Source: Calvatia gigantea
Taxonomy: Eukaryota; Basidiomycota; Agaricomycetes; Agaricales; Lycoperdaceae
Length of the DNA: 64,000 bases
Assembly (NCBI GenBank): GCA_025093985.1
Contig: JACAAK010000007.1
Span: 868,001-932,000 of the forward strand
Direction: 5' to 3'
This document shows positions 1-11,899 of this stretch, in pieces; position 1 is the stretch's first letter, and every line of letters begins with the position of its first letter. The notes beneath the pieces are model-generated. The model saw nothing but the letters and a program-made list of their open reading frames with translations. It made no database searches and was not told where the DNA came from. The translations under genes were made by a program, and so were the position numbers.

Positions 1-1245
1 GTCAACTAGGTTCTCTTCGAAAGAGGTAAGTAAAGTCTTTATCTCGTTTGTAAGTCGTTTTCTACACTCAACCCCGATACCCTTGCCACTCGCGCCTTCA
101 AGCCGGTGAAGCGCCTCCTCTATCATAGCCCCGAAATCGAGGGTATCGCAAAGGCTCATCCAGATCATATCCCATCCCAAATAACAATCAGAAAGTGACA
201 CGGTGGGGTGGAAAACTGCGTTTTCTTGGGGCTCCCCAGGACTTTTCGGAGTTGGACAAGTGCATTGAAACCTCACTCGACCCAACGAACTCGTCCCACG
301 TAACGAAACCAAACACCAAAACCCACGCATGAGTTTCAGCCTCTGGTCGTGCGGCAGTTCAGCCGTCATTTCAACAGCCCTGGCACAGTCCTGAAAGGTG
401 TCCGGTCCGAGCCTACGGGACGAGTCGCCAACACTGTCTAAAGCGCGCGGTAGGCGAAACAAACCAAGACGTCGCAGAACGCGGTGATAAACGAGACCAC
501 GATCTTTATGGGACAAGGAATTGTCAGCATGATTCAAAACTTTCTCGACGTCCGAAAACGCTTCGGGAGTGGCGATGAAGGAGGATAACCACTGGGATTC
601 GACCCGGAGCGCCTTTTTGAACTCTTGATCAATGCAGCCAGATTTAGCTGAAAGAACCATGAGTTGCGCTATCGTATCCAGAGTCCAGCGCGTTTGACAT
701 AGCGTCTCTGGGGTTGAATGAGTAGCAGTGGACGTCCAGTGCTTCCGAAGAATGGTTATTGCCCATTTTTCCAGAAGGGCGAGTTGGTATTTATGGGCAA
801 TCGATGCGAGTGAAACTAGTCGTTCAAGATCAGCCTTGGCAGGATCCTCTTGGATGCGTGCTTCCATAGGTCTTTGTAGTACGATTTGTGAGCAAGAACT
901 TGCTTTTCTACCCGTTGGTGATCTCACCTTAAATAAAGACCCCAACATAGCGCCTGGAATGAAGTCACAGAATCCTGAGATACAATTGGATTGTCGTCTG
1001 AATTTCCTTCGCGAATATTCTCCGCCATTTCCGTTCCATCCTCCTTTGTCGTCTGCTCCCGCAGAGCAAACATGTCTTCGAAAAGCGGTGATTCTCTGGC
1101 TAGGAGACCCCGGTGGATCTGACAACTTGCTTTTAACGACATCCGGAAAATATGGAACAGGACTCACATTGAACAAACGATCGTCAACTCGAAAGATGCA
1201 GTTACCGTCCTCGAAGTAATATTGCTCGTCTCTGGTCAATGTCAT
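1..1245 (-). CDS. BTB/POZ protein, copy 1 (partial at left edge)
   Basis: Three exons on the minus strand: 1168-1245, 928-1118 and 1-871, with introns of 49 and 56 bp. The start (MTLTRDEQYYFEDG) is followed by a BTB/POZ-type core: FRVDDRLFN, then IHRGLLARESPLFEDMF, then DDNPIVSQDSVTSFQALCW. Exon 3 (from PMEARIQEDPAK) is a long helical region typical of the C-terminal part of basidiomycete BTB proteins. It stays open to the first base of the window, so only about the last five residues (compare YFVSP in copy 2) are missing. BTB domains mediate protein-protein interaction and can be Cullin-3 adaptors; the partner here is unknown. The reading frame is intact, unlike the tandem copy at 2975-4250. 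Confidence 0.8.
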   Translation of the reverse strand, partial: MTLTRDEQYYFEDGNCIFRVDDRLFNVSPVPYFPDVVKSKLSDPPGSPSQRITAFRRHVCSAGADDKGGWNGNGGEYSRRKFRRQSNCISGFCDFIPGAMLGSLFKVRSPTGRKASSCSQIVLQRPMEARIQEDPAKADLERLVSLASIAHKYQLALLEKWAITILRKHWTSTATHSTPETLCQTRWTLDTIAQLMVLSAKSGCIDQEFKKALRVESQWLSSFIATPEAFSDVEKVLNHADNSLSHKDRGLVYHRVLRRLGLFRLPRALDSVGDSSRRLGPDTFQDCARAVEMTAELPHDQRLKLMRGFWCLVSLRGTSSLGRVRFQCTCPTPKSPGEPQENAVFHPTVSLSDCYLGWDMIWMSLCDTLDFGAMIEEALHRLEGASGKGIGVECRKRLTNEIKTLLTSFEENLVD

Positions 1246-1924
1246 CGTTGCGAGGATTGAGAAAGTACGTGTTGTTATGGGGGGCGCAACGACAAGGGGC
1301 GGGGTGAGTTTGACATATCTCTTCTCACGTAAGTACCTCTTTCGTGGAAGTAGGACGAATGCTGCTTGAGAGCCCCCGTCGCCAAGGTCATTGATCTGTC
1401 ACTGGGGTCCCTTGAAAGGGCGCTTTCGGAACATTCCGAAGCGACCGAATGAATGATAGAGTCTGGCAAGCCTACCAGACGACAAAACAATGAAGAACTA
1501 CAACGCCTCTAATATGGCGCAAGGCGCCCTGACCTTAGCCATACATGTATTGTGGTCCGGATTTCAGTCACTTTTTATTTTTCTATATATTCGGACAGGT
1601 TGAACCAGCCTTGGTGGACAGGACAGGGTTACAAGTTGACAACTTCCAAGCTATCCTATGGCCTCCACATTCTACCCTATGTTCATTGCAGCCGGAGTGG
1701 CATGAGACACGTAAACAGTTATCCAGCGGGTGTGAATACGTCGATCAGCCACTGCATGGTTTGAGCTTCAGGATAATCAAGTGCCGGTATTGAATTCATT
1801 AAGACCATTCAGGTAGGGCAAAATAATCAATCGGGTTGTTCTTGAAAGAAACAAGCAACCTCACAACCCCACCCCCCCATCAATTGCTTCTTGCACCGCT
1901 TTTTGAAGGCCGTCCCAGTGGGGC
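1246..1924. other. 5' flank of BTB copy 1, duplicated at 4.25-4.86 kb
   Basis: I see no gene here. The sequence is recognisably homologous to the 5' flank of BTB copy 2: for example the stretch around 1510-1545 matches about 4630-4665. The tandem duplication therefore included the upstream region. No TATA box or other regulatory site can be called with confidence. Confidence 0.5.
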
Positions 1925-2030
1925 CTAAAGCGGACGGAGCGCCTCCTTGAGCATCGCACCAAAATCAAGGGTGTCACATAAATCCATCCAAATTACATCC
2001 CAGACCGGACAACAATCGGAATGCGACACA
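1925..2030 (-). pseudogene. BTB C-terminal fragment
   Basis: This short minus-strand stretch encodes VIWMDLCDTLDFGAM followed by KEALRPL and a stop. It matches the C-terminal segment MIWMSLCDTLDFGAM of BTB copy 1. Nothing upstream belongs to the same gene, so it is a truncated remnant of a third copy lying between copies 1 and 2. The next 300 bp (2031-2350) hold nothing I can assign. Confidence 0.7.
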
Positions 2031-2350
2031 CTGGGCAAAACGCCTGTTGGCACGCCAAGAGGTGCGATTGCGTGAAATTGGATAGGCCGTTGCTACAAAT
2101 GACTGTTCGAGCAGATCAATTGACAATAATATCTGCTTCAGAAGGCGTTCGATGATGAGTACAGCAATTCCAACAGTGATTTTAGGGGCCCGAACATCCG
2201 AACACTGGAGGCCTTTCCAGTGTGGTATCAAATCAACAAGCACTCGCTGCCAGAAAACCTGAGACAGAAAATGTAGTTCGACAGGTGGTTCCTAACTGCA
2301 AAAGCTGCTGAACTTCCCTGGAATTTCGTTACGTTACAAAAGATATTTCA

Positions 2351-2873
2351 TCACATCCTTTCCTCTGCGGTCTCGTCCAAATCCTCACTGAATGCCCTTG
2401 CAAAACATCCCTTTGCGTTGCGTATGTTGGAAACATAAGGCCAAAAATTCTGGCCTTGTATACATCGATTAAGTGAGCTTGCAGTCACTTCACGTACACT
2501 GAGAATTAACGTTGTGCTCTGAAACAAAGTACGGAATATCAGCCACCGCGTGGAATAGTCCTTTGAAAATGGTGCTTACGCATGGGTACATATTATATGA
2601 TCGCGATTCAGCTAAAGAAGAGTTCAGGTTATTATTAGACATGTTGGAGTGAAAAGTGACTCACGGGTTTCAGTCTATCCCAAGTTTGCTGCATCCAAGT
2701 TGGAGCAGCCGTCAGTACACTAAGGAGTTTGAAAACTGCCATAACTGGCGGAAGCACTTCTATCAGAAAACAGTCTCAACAGCGACGGTAGTCGTACCAG
2801 GGAAACTGAACACACATCGTTCTTATTAGGTTCCGATAAATGTACTTAAGTGGGGGATGCGCTCACAACCGCT
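2351..2873 (-). pseudogene. DUF6533 gene fragment (3' end only)
   Basis: This is homologous at nucleotide level to the 3' portions of DUF6533-B (8.71-9.22 kb) and DUF6533-C (12.94-13.38 kb). The final exon can be followed to a TGA at 2351-2353. It includes the family's terminal motif: QGTRLILNVREAN in copies B and C is degenerate here. No 5' half is present; the next gene upstream on this strand is BTB copy 2. It is a truncated duplicate. Confidence 0.65.
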
Positions 2874-2974
2874 AAGCCGCGACGTGCTTAGTCTACATGG
2901 AGGAATTAAGCAAGCGAAAATACACACACAGCTGGACTTTATAGTCCAACCAATTGCCAGTGGCGAAAGATGGC

Positions 2975-4250
2975 TCAAGGCGAGACAAAATAATTAACTA
3001 GGTTCTCTTCGAAAGAGGTAAGTAAAGTCTTTAACTCATCTGTAAGTCGTTTTCTACAGTCGGCCTTGATACACTCCCCACTCGCGCCTTCAAGCCGGTG
3101 AAGTGCCTCCTCTATCATAGCCCCTAAATCGAGGGTATCGCAAAGGCTCATCCAAATCATATCCCATCCCAAATAACAATCAGAAAGTGACACGGTGTGG
3201 TGGAAAACCGTGTCCGCTTGGGGCTCCCCAACGCTTTTTGGAGATGGGCAAGTGCATTGGAACCTCACTCGGCCCAACGAACTTGTCCCACGTAACGAAA
3301 CCAAACGCCAAAGCCCGCGCATAAGTTTCAACCGCTGGTCGTGCGGTAGCTCAGCTGTCATTCCAACAGCCTTGTTACAGTCCCGAAAGGTGTCTGGTCC
3401 GAGGTTACGATACGAACCACTACCAACACTGTCCAGAGCATGTGGCTAGGTGAAACAAACCAACACGCCGCAGAACGCGGTAATAAACGAGACCACGATC
3501 TTTGTGGGACAAGAAACTGTCAGCGTGATTCAAAGCTTTCTCGGCTTCCGAAAAGTCTTCGGGATTGGCAATGAAGGAGGATAGCCACTCGGATTCGACC
3601 CGAATCGCCTTTTTGAACCCTTGATCGATGCAGCCAGGTTTGGTTGAAAGAACCATGAGTTGCGCTATCATGTCCAGGGACCATTGCGATTCACGTAGCC
3701 TTTCTGGCGTTGATGTAGTAGCAGTGGGAAAATCGGACGTCCAGTGCTTCCGAAGAATGGTTATTGCCCATTTTTCCAGAAGGGTGAATTGGTATTTATG
3801 GGCAATCAATCCCAGTGAGACTAGCCGACTGAGATCGACCTTGGCAGAATCCTCTTGGGCGCAGACTTCCATAGGTCTTTATAGTACGGTTTGTGAGCGA
3901 GGGCTTTCTTTCTACCCGTCGGTGACCTCACCTTAAATAAAGGCCCCAACATAATGCCCGGAATGAAGTCAAAGAATCTTGAGATATTATTGGATTGTCG
4001 TCTGAGCATCCTTCATAAAATTTCTCCGCCATTTCCGTTCCATCGTCTTTGGTCGTCGGTTCCCGCAGCAGGGCAAACATGTCTTCGAAAAATGGCGACT
4101 CCCTGGTGAGGAGACCCCGATGGATCTGACAACTCTGTCAACAATATCCCGGATAATGAGGGACATAGCTCACATTGAATAAATGATCGTCAACTCGAAA
4201 GATGCAGTTACCATCCTCGAGTAAAATCGCTTGTCCTTGGTCAATGACAT
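2975..4250 (-). pseudogene. BTB/POZ protein, copy 2 (frameshifted)
   Basis: This is a tandem paralogue of BTB copy 1 with the same exon plan. Exon 1 starts at 4250 (MSLTKDKRFY) but lacks one base near 4215 relative to copy 1, which shifts the frame before the first splice site. Exon 2 (KDDGTEMAEKF...) is in frame. Exon 3 begins with MEVCAQEDSAK and AHKYQFTLLEKWA. It carries an extra base near 3440, so the frame ends at a TAG after ATCSGQCW; homology then resumes in another frame (MTAELPHDQRLK) to a TGA at 2975. Two independent frameshifts make this a pseudogene unless the assembly is wrong. Confidence 0.75.
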
Positions 4251-4272
4251 TGCAAGGACCAGGAACACACAC

Positions 4273-4385
4273 GTTCTTTATAGAGGGTTTTTTTTTTTTT
4301 TGTTAAATCGTCAATTGAAGGCGGTGCACGTGGCAGTCCGCCCCTACACTAGAACAAAGCGCAAGTACTAGTTCTTTATAGAGGG
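4273..4385 (-). mobile_element. Short oligo(A)-tailed retroposon with 15-bp TSD
   Basis: An 83-bp insert (4288-4370) starts on the plus strand with 14 consecutive T, which is an oligo(A) tail on the minus strand. It is flanked by perfect 15-bp direct repeats, GTTCTTTATAGAGGG, at 4273-4287 and 4371-4385. BTB copy 1 lacks the insert at the corresponding place. Oligo(A) tail plus long target-site duplication is the hallmark of LINE-machinery retroposition, that is, a SINE or a 5'-truncated LINE or RNA copy. I could not recognise clear tRNA A or B boxes, so the parent is unknown. Confidence 0.75.
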
Positions 4386-5100
4386 CACGATGCAAAGAGG
4401 CGGCGTGACTGTGGGTGTGACGAACTTCTTCTCACGCACCTGGTCGTGGCTGGTGGGGGGGCAGAACGAAAGTCATTTGAGCTTGAGGGTCCTGGTTGCG
4501 AGACCACCCGTCACCGGCCTCTTGAAAGTACGCTTTCGGAACACCCCAAGGCGACAAAATGAATGATAGAGCAAGCCAAGCCGCGATGTCTGCCAGACAA
4601 CAAACCACTGGCGAACTCCAATACTTTTTGGATGGCGCAAGGCGTCTTGGCCTTGGCCATACAGGAATTGACCACCGGATTTGATCTCTTTCTTCTTATC
4701 TTTTTTAACACTGGATCAATGGAACCGGCCTCGGTGGACGGGACCGCAACTTTCAGGCTACTCCATGCCGTCCACATCCCACCGTGTTCAACGCAGCTGG
4801 AGCGGCATTAGACGCGAAATCAGTTATCCATGGGTACGAATACGTCAATAGTCCACCTTTTAAGGATAAACTTGTATTGATGAGCAGTCAGCGCCAGAGG
4901 GGTTAACTGTATCCGGATCCTCGATCGGCCTTTTGCGCATCAGTCAACAGTTTCGCCCCGTCGAGTCAACGTTCAACGTTCAACGTCCACACACTTTCAG
5001 ATGCTCATCTCTCTAGAGTGACTTTGTTGAACAAATGACATATTTGATCAGCGGCATAACAGGCAAGCCTATTTCATATCTGTCGAGTTTCCCTCAGACC
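4386..5100. other. Intergenic region
   Basis: The first 480 bp is the rest of the duplicated BTB 5' flank. Beyond about 4900 I see no gene. A short tandem of the heptamer GTTCAAC lies near 4965-4985. Confidence 0.4.
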
Positions 5101-7411
5101 TTATTCCTCACAGCCTTCCCCGAACTCAGAACTATGATGGAATCTCAACACAGAAAGATCTCGGGAGAGTATGGACTTGGTGAGTTCGCAGTTAGCTTCG
5201 CGTATGTTCATTATCAATCGTGTCCCCTGTCGAGAAACCGGTTAGTCAAGAGACACGAACTTTCAAAAAACGCTTACGCAGAGATAATAGACGATCGCCA
5301 TACATCTAAAAGAGACCACTTATTTAATGATTATCGATTAGGTATGAGGAGGTTAACAGCGTACGGCGACAAATCCACGGTACTCAAGTTGAAATTACCA
5401 AGGTTTTGCGACAGAGCTTGTGCTGTTTGGAACGCGGTAATCACTGAGTAGCCTAAATCAACAGCACGATAGGGACATGCGTGACTCAATGTGCCTACCA
5501 AAAATCCTATTTGCGCAGGCCTTAAGATGAGCCCCAGTCCCTCCAGAATTTGTCACCACTTACGGGATAAAAAATAGTGTTCCATCACGATAGAATACAT
5601 AAACAAGGGGTGTGAATTTTCTGATCTGAGAGATCCTTCCAATGATAGAGGGAGTTATGTGTGATACTCGCTTGAGGGTTTGAACAAAGCTTATCAACGC
5701 CAGGAGAACTTCGATACCTAAGAGCGTAGTCAGGTTCTACGTTGAAGGACACGCTGGATTGTTGACCCACCAGTGCTTGCGAATCGACAAATCCTTTTTT
5801 TTTTATTAGCTACGCATCTCCGGAAGAGCGAAGCCGTCCTCACCAAGTTGCGGAGTCAATACCGTTCAGGGCACGGAGAAGAGAATGAGAAACTTCTCCT
5901 GAGAAGCAACCATGTAACGGCACGGCACCAAGGGCCTTACCCGAGAAAGTGGCGCCATACATAATGGTTCTAGTGATCCCAATCTGGAGGAGTTGTGAAT
6001 AGATAGCACCCCTAAAGACAGGAAATGAACATACAAGGATTTCGGCTGAATGACCAGAATAGTTAATTTATTGTTTAGATGACCTTGTGATGACGTACCA
6101 CCCGTAATGACAAAAAGTAAGATTGAAACTAAAGTTGTTCAGATTTCACACAATCCAGCAGCAGTTGGTACCTCTCACCTCTACGGTCGTGGTTCCACAC
6201 TGCTTGTAACCGCAGAATAAGTAACGTCTTCATCATCGCAGGGAAAATGACATCGATCAGGCTCAAGCACATATCAGCAATATTGTCGTGTGGAGTTTCA
6301 GAGATGCCCTCACATTGCCCCGACCCAAGTATACGCTGTACATCTAAGTTTCGGATTCCACCATTAGAATCACATTGACCCATTATAATCGGCAGAGACA
6401 AATGTGACAACCCACAACTGGTTATGAGTTAGGGGATAAAACAAAATAAAAATTGCGTGGGTTCCTCACTTGTGATGGATGTGATTTTTGAAGATTGACT
6501 GGACCATTGAGTGATGGCGTGTCAGCGATCGATAACACACCATAGAATTATGTCTTACTATAGGCAAGAATCCTGTTTCGATAACGGATCATCAGGTGAA
6601 AAGCGGGTGAATAGAGAGAAGCGCGTACTGTTGAATCTCGATCTGTACCACTACGTTGGTTCAGGCTATAAATACCTGAAACGGCTTCTTGAGTACTTCA
6701 CTCTTGAAGAGAGATAACGAACAATGTACTAGACCGCACTCTAGGTTGCTGGTCGTGGTCTATTAAATAGAACAATGTATGCAGTATGCTCTGTATATGC
6801 TACTGGCAGATAAGACCTCACCTGTATTAGGTAGAACGGCGCACAGACCAGAGACATTAGATATATAAGACCTATGTAGTATGCGTATATTCTTTAGACA
6901 ATCCAGTCTTTCTACTGCCCATCATACCTCTAAGATATCCACTAGCTACGGTCTACAATCAATATCTCAACAAACCCAGTGAGTACGACTCCCCTCCGCC
7001 ACTAGCGCAAGCTACCATGGTGTACTCGTCTTAACACGTACGTGAGGTACACAAGAGCCCAAATCCGCAAAGAGACGTATATTGTCTTAATCAAACTCCA
7101 TGATCCTCTGCACCCCCATGAGCTCAGGTTACTTTCTTTGAAGGAAGCAGCTGTATGTACCGGTAAATATAGTTAACCTGGAATTATATCAGGGTTAAAC
7201 ATAACGTCGAATGACTTGTGGGTGCTGACCTCATCAGAAAGGAGTAATAAGGAGTCGTAGATGAAAAGACTAATCACTGAAGCTTAACAAAATCGAGTTA
7301 TCGATTCCTGACCGTTAATGAAAGGATGGACATACAGTAGACACACGCAACACGCCAGGTGACTTCAAGATCCAGTACTATATCATCGCGGGTGAGTCCA
7401 AGGTCGTCCAT
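5101..7411 (-). CDS. DUF6533-family membrane protein A
   Basis: Multi-exon minus-strand gene. It starts at 7411 (MDDLGLTRDDIVLDLEVTWR), then has a split exon VISLFIYDSLLLLSDE and a short exon VNYIYRYIQ. Next come a membrane exon (SLIKTIYVSLRIWALVYL), FPAMMKTLLILRLQAVW, and a final exon QGTRLIMNIREANCELTK ending at TAA 5101-5103. This order is the DUF6533 architecture: an N-terminal YD...E motif, then several membrane helices, then the RLI(L/M)N terminal motif. The molecular function of the family is unknown. Between the ALVYL exon and the next conserved exon lie about 490 bp, where copy B has about 51 bp; a candidate solo LTR (6725-6957) accounts for part of that. Not every internal junction is resolved, so I cannot exclude decay. 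Confidence 0.6.
6725..6957. mobile_element. Candidate solo LTR inside DUF6533-A intron
   Basis: The element starts TGTACTAGACC and ends GGTCTACA, forming an imperfect terminal inverted repeat of the TG...CA type. A TATATAAG box sits at about 6862. The flanks AACAA (6720-6724) and ATCAA (6958-6962) are a 4/5 match for a target-site duplication. It lies in what should be a short intron of DUF6533-A. The boundary call is weaker than for the other LTRs here because the TSD is imperfect. Confidence 0.4.
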
Positions 7412-7563
7412 ACCAACTCTGTTTGGACGGTGGGCGATGATGTTGTGATATGGTTCACTACGAACCCCTAAGCACGGCTTTAAGTACAGTGTAGGTTGGT
7501 GGCACAAATGTCGTGAATCATTGATCAATGGGGATGAGTTGCCCAATGAGATGTGCTGTATAT

Positions 7564-7711
7564 CACTGCACCAGCGAGTTGATGTGGCACCCGTCATATC
7601 GATATCATAATAAATTCAAAAAGCGTAGTCTTCAATATGACACCCTTTACACTTTTTGAAATCAATATGATTTCAATGTGACCTACGCCACATTGGCTCG
7701 TCGGCGCAGTG
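7564..7711. mobile_element. MITE copy M1
   Basis: A 148-bp element beginning CACTGCACCAGCGAG and ending CTCGTCGGCGCAGTG, with terminal inverted repeats of roughly 50 bp. The same family occurs at 15209-15357 and 42760-42858. Flanking TAT/TAT is a possible 3-bp target-site duplication. CACT(A/G) ends plus a 3-bp TSD suggest a CACTA/EnSpm-derived non-autonomous element. It sits about 150 bp upstream of the DUF6533-A start. Confidence 0.75.
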
Positions 7712-8708
7712 TATAACCCGTGCGGGACCCTGACTCGGAGTAGCTGACCAACAAGCTGTGTATCTGGATGTATACCCACTGCTTGTACTTGAAACTTCTG
7801 AAGCTGTTTTCAGATGAATCGTACTACCACTTGATCCTTTGAGCATGTACCTAATCATAATCAGGCCTGGAGGTTGTGGACGTTCACTTATACCTGGTAT
7901 CGGAAGTTGCTATTCCGTTCCCCCAGGAACCATATACCAGGACAAGATCAAACCCGCTTTCCCCTATGACCGTCATGTTGGTTCAAATCTCACCCTAGAT
8001 GATCTTGCAAGACTATATCGTCCTCTTTCTCCCACATTACCTGTCGGGATGTGCGGCTGGGTGAAACACAGGTCCCGTGAACCTTTGCTTTACCCCGCTG
8101 GTGAATGAAGTTGATTCGGATCTACTGTTCTCTCCATCATAGCTCTCAGTTTGCAGTGGCTGAGCCGAAAAGGGGCAACTTTCATTTTGGTGATCATTGA
8201 ACGCCAAATTGTAGCAGCACAAACATGCTCTTCCGAGTTTCTGAGGCTCGTGTGTAAGTCGAGCAGAATGACCATCCACTCTTGTTATCAACTCCAGTTG
8301 GCAGACCATCACCCCTGAGGCCTGAAACTTGAAAGCTTGGCATATGACTGATCAACATACATCTAAGTCTTTCCTAGAGGTCATCCAGACGGCTTTGTGG
8401 GGATTATATATATAATCTTTTGATTGATGGTCATTCAGCGCTCTTTCCCCCCTGGCATGTGTGCTAGATTCTCTGATAGATACGGTGGGAGCCCGTTTTG
8501 GGATGGCGACTGTAACAGCCGAATTCGAGCAAGTGAGCAATCGCTCAGATGAAGCGCACGTGAATGTAAACATTGATGCGGCACGATGAGTGCTGGAAGG
8601 GATGGCGCTGTTTTTAATTGCCGAGGGAAATTTACTGATGGGATACGTTCAAGACAGTCGTGGTTCCCCTGTTTCGGGGAGCCCTACATATGTTACGGAC
8701 ACTTCGTA
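7712..8708. other. Intergenic region
   Basis: Short open frames occur on both strands but none shows a recognisable motif or a plausible exon series. I see no gene. Confidence 0.4.
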
Positions 8709-10583
8709 TCACCGCCTTTCCTCTACGATTTCGTCGAATCCTTCACTGAATGTCCCGGTAGTACATGCTTCACGTTGCGTTTGCTGAAAACGCAAGGCCG
8801 AGAATTCTGGCCTTGTGTACATCGACTGAGTAAGCTTGCAATTCGCTTCACGCACATTGAGGATTAACCGTGTGCCCTGACAAATAAGGGACATCAGCCA
8901 CCAAGTGAATGCCCCGCTGAAAGTGACACTTACGCATAGGTAGTATACGACCGCGACCCAGCTATAGAATAACTCGGGTTATCACTGGACATGGGCTTGG
9001 AGAGGACGAGAGACTCACGGGGTCCAGTCTATCCCGAGTGCGTTGAATCCATTTGGGGCAACTGTCAATACACTGAGAAGCGCAAAAACGGCCATAACTG
9101 GGGAGGAAGAACCCGTATCAGAGGAGTAGCTTTGAAGGTGAGCACAGCCATACCAGAGAACCTGAACGTAAATTATTGTTATTAGATTCAGATAGATGTA
9201 CTAAGCGGGGGGTGCGCTCACGGAAGGAAGAACAGTGTGCCATCACGATAAAATATGTAGATGATAGGTGTAAAACTCTTGATATGCATAATCCTTTCGA
9301 ATAGCGTGTCCCCAACGGGTTGGACAGTTCTGAGTTCGCCTACAAGTTTAACCATGGTCAAAATCAGCTCGACGCTGCCTGCGGCAAGGCGACAAACACT
9401 TCCTGATATCAGTATGTTAATCTTCTATTCAACAGGGTCGGACACTCACGAAACCCCAGATTGTACAATATGCAGAATATAATTTTCGTATGGTGTCGGA
9501 TCATTTGAGTAGCAGCTCCACAACGGGAAGCGATCGAGCATGTATTTTTGATAGATGATTCCCACTGCGAAAGTCGAAATCGAATTGATCTGGTTGGTCT
9601 TCAATTAGGACACAGGCGCATCCGAGCAGATGTGTAGAGCGTACAACTATTTCAGCTGGATTCGGAATAGAGTAGATGTTAGTATTCCAAGTCATTCTGA
9701 GCCGGAACCCACTCACCGGCGGTCGCCAGCAGCAGCGCGATTGTCACTAACGAGCATAAGTGAATTAAGAGTGTATAAACTTCCAGACCGCGGACCGAAA
9801 ATATTGTCTCTCCATAGTGCTCGCAGCCGAAGGACCAGAAGTATCTTGACCATCGCAGTCAGAAAAAGATCGATGGATCTTCCGAAGGGTTGAGCCGCAT
9901 GATCAGTGAAATGTTGAAAGTCCCTTTACATTCCTCTGAACCAGAAATACGCAATGCAGCTGAACATAGCATAAGAAACGTTGACGCGGACAGCTTCGAG
10001 ATCCAACACTCACATCTAGAGATAGAGTGAAGCATCAGAATACTAGAGACAAGATCCACGGGCTTCGACTTACAGGGGCAGGAATGAAATTATGTGTCCA
10101 AACTAGATTATCAAAGGATCTGAGCATGATGAGGCGTTTGAAAAGGGGTGGGAATACCATAGACGGCGAATCTTGTTCGAGTTAGCCTGCTAGCTTGAAG
10201 GGGAGTCGATCTATATACGCACCCCACGTATGTCAGGGTCCATAATCGCAAGGATAGATAGATTGTTCGGATGAACGTCCATTTGCCACTGTAAAAATCA
10301 GCCAAACAAAATTGGTCAGCACTGCTGGGCACACCGGTGTATGTGATCAACCTACACTTTCTTTAGCGAGTATTACAAGACAAAATGCCAAGGCATACCT
10401 CTCGCGACATGAGACACAAAGAATCGTACATGAAAAGAGATAGGGCGACGACTGAGATTCTATCAGTATTGGTGCTGATCCGAACACTGTTAAAACTGAA
10501 TACGCACAGTAGAGATAACTTGTGATCCACATATGCTCAAGGCCTGATGCGTATTGATCTGGGGTAATCTCATAGTCGTCCAT
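8709..10583 (-). CDS. DUF6533-family membrane protein B
   Basis: Minus-strand gene starting at 10583 (MDDYEITPDQYASGLEHMWI). Exons 10504-10583, 10399-10459 and a 17-nt microexon 10335-10351 join in frame to give SVVALSLFMYDSLCLMSRE, then VDHIHRGKWTFIRTIYLS. Later exons encode NLVWTHNFIPAP, a membrane helix, MVKILLVLRLRALWRDN, a hydrophobic segment with the FYRDGTLFF-type motif near 9230, and the final exon QGTRLILNVREANCKLTQ ending at 8709. The order matches DUF6533 proteins (multi-pass membrane, function unknown). The junction after the LRLWTLTYV exon is not resolved, so small defects cannot be excluded. Its tandem duplicate is copy C. Confidence 0.65.
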
Positions 10584-11899
10584 CTTGACTCCAATGGCGG
10601 TGGGCAGAAAGGGCAGAATTGAAGCTGAGGGGAGGGTACATCTTCCTAAGGCATTAAGTAGGGTTCTGCTTGAGCGCCGCGACAAAACAAAGGGTCGTTC
10701 GTTAAATTCCCTATTGTGTAACTCACAAGCAAGCGAAGGCAGCCTAACCTTGGTCGATGATCGGCAGCCGGCAATTTCAATAGACTTGCTGCTTCTAGGG
10801 CGACAACGCATTGATATTGACAATAGAAGTTCTTCAGTTGACCGCGTTTCACGGAGTTGTGGAGACGCAAAATACCTAGAAGCCGTTCATCGTTCTGCTT
10901 CCCCGGTAATTTTTCCTGTTCAGTCATTGTAAACGCAAATGTGGAACCCAAGAGCCGCAGTGACTCCCAATTTACTTACATTGCTCTGTCCTATTCGTCG
11001 TGAAGCTTGACTCGCGAACCAAAACCAGGTGCGACGTGATGGACAAGTGACTGGTTCTTGGCCATGTCACCAGGTCCCCTGACTTGATAAGTGTGTTTCG
11101 GCGACATGGAATAATGGTGTCTGCAGTCTTAGCCCCAAATCGGACGTGAAACGGCTCGGGTCCCAGGCCTTAGGAACAGCCTGCACCGCCAGCCAACGTA
11201 GATAATCACCCTAGGTATGGTTCAAGGGAGCAGGTCGAAATTGAGTGAGATCGCCTGGTCCAATGCAGCTTGTCACGCGTACAGTGTGTGACAAGTGCCC
11301 GGGTGACTGGCCACCATTTCAACTTTAACTCAACGACAGCGTTGCACTTAAGATCTAAGAGGAGGTACAACTTTTATGACCATTCGAAGGTGGCATTCCG
11401 CTCTGAACGTAAATTTCCCAAGAGCTTGTCATGGAGCTTCGATACTTCTCATGCCCAGTTTGGTCCGCGTCAACACGTTCCGCTGGTCTATTGTCCGGGT
11501 CTCTCGGATGCAACAGTCACCACTGTGTGCGCTCTAACCGGGCTCTACCATGACCTACTTCTTGGTCAGTAGGGCTGCATTCCGCTATGTGCTCATATCT
11601 AGGCCCCGATTTTTCTGGACGACCCAGATACCTTTGAAAGGGACGCCAGGTAGTATGGGCTCGATATGTAGTAGTAATTATCGCCGTCCCTCTGAAGAGA
11701 CCAACAATATCCGTCCGTAAACATCCACCCTCTGAATGTCGCCAATTTTAAAGATTATTATAGCCTGACGTACGCAGGTAATTTAAATTTAATCTCATGT
11801 GTTTTTTTGAAACTATCAACGATGTTGCAAGCGAACTGCTCAACACGCCGGTCAGAATCCTCGCTGGACGACCTACCACCAGTTCATCAGTGATAGTTC
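10584..11899. other. Duplicated spacer, unit 1
   Basis: I see no convincing gene. Parts (about 10.84-10.93 kb and 11.45-11.51 kb) are homologous to 15.88-15.97 kb and 15.97-16.04 kb, showing that the spacer was duplicated together with DUF6533 and the F-box gene. Confidence 0.5.
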
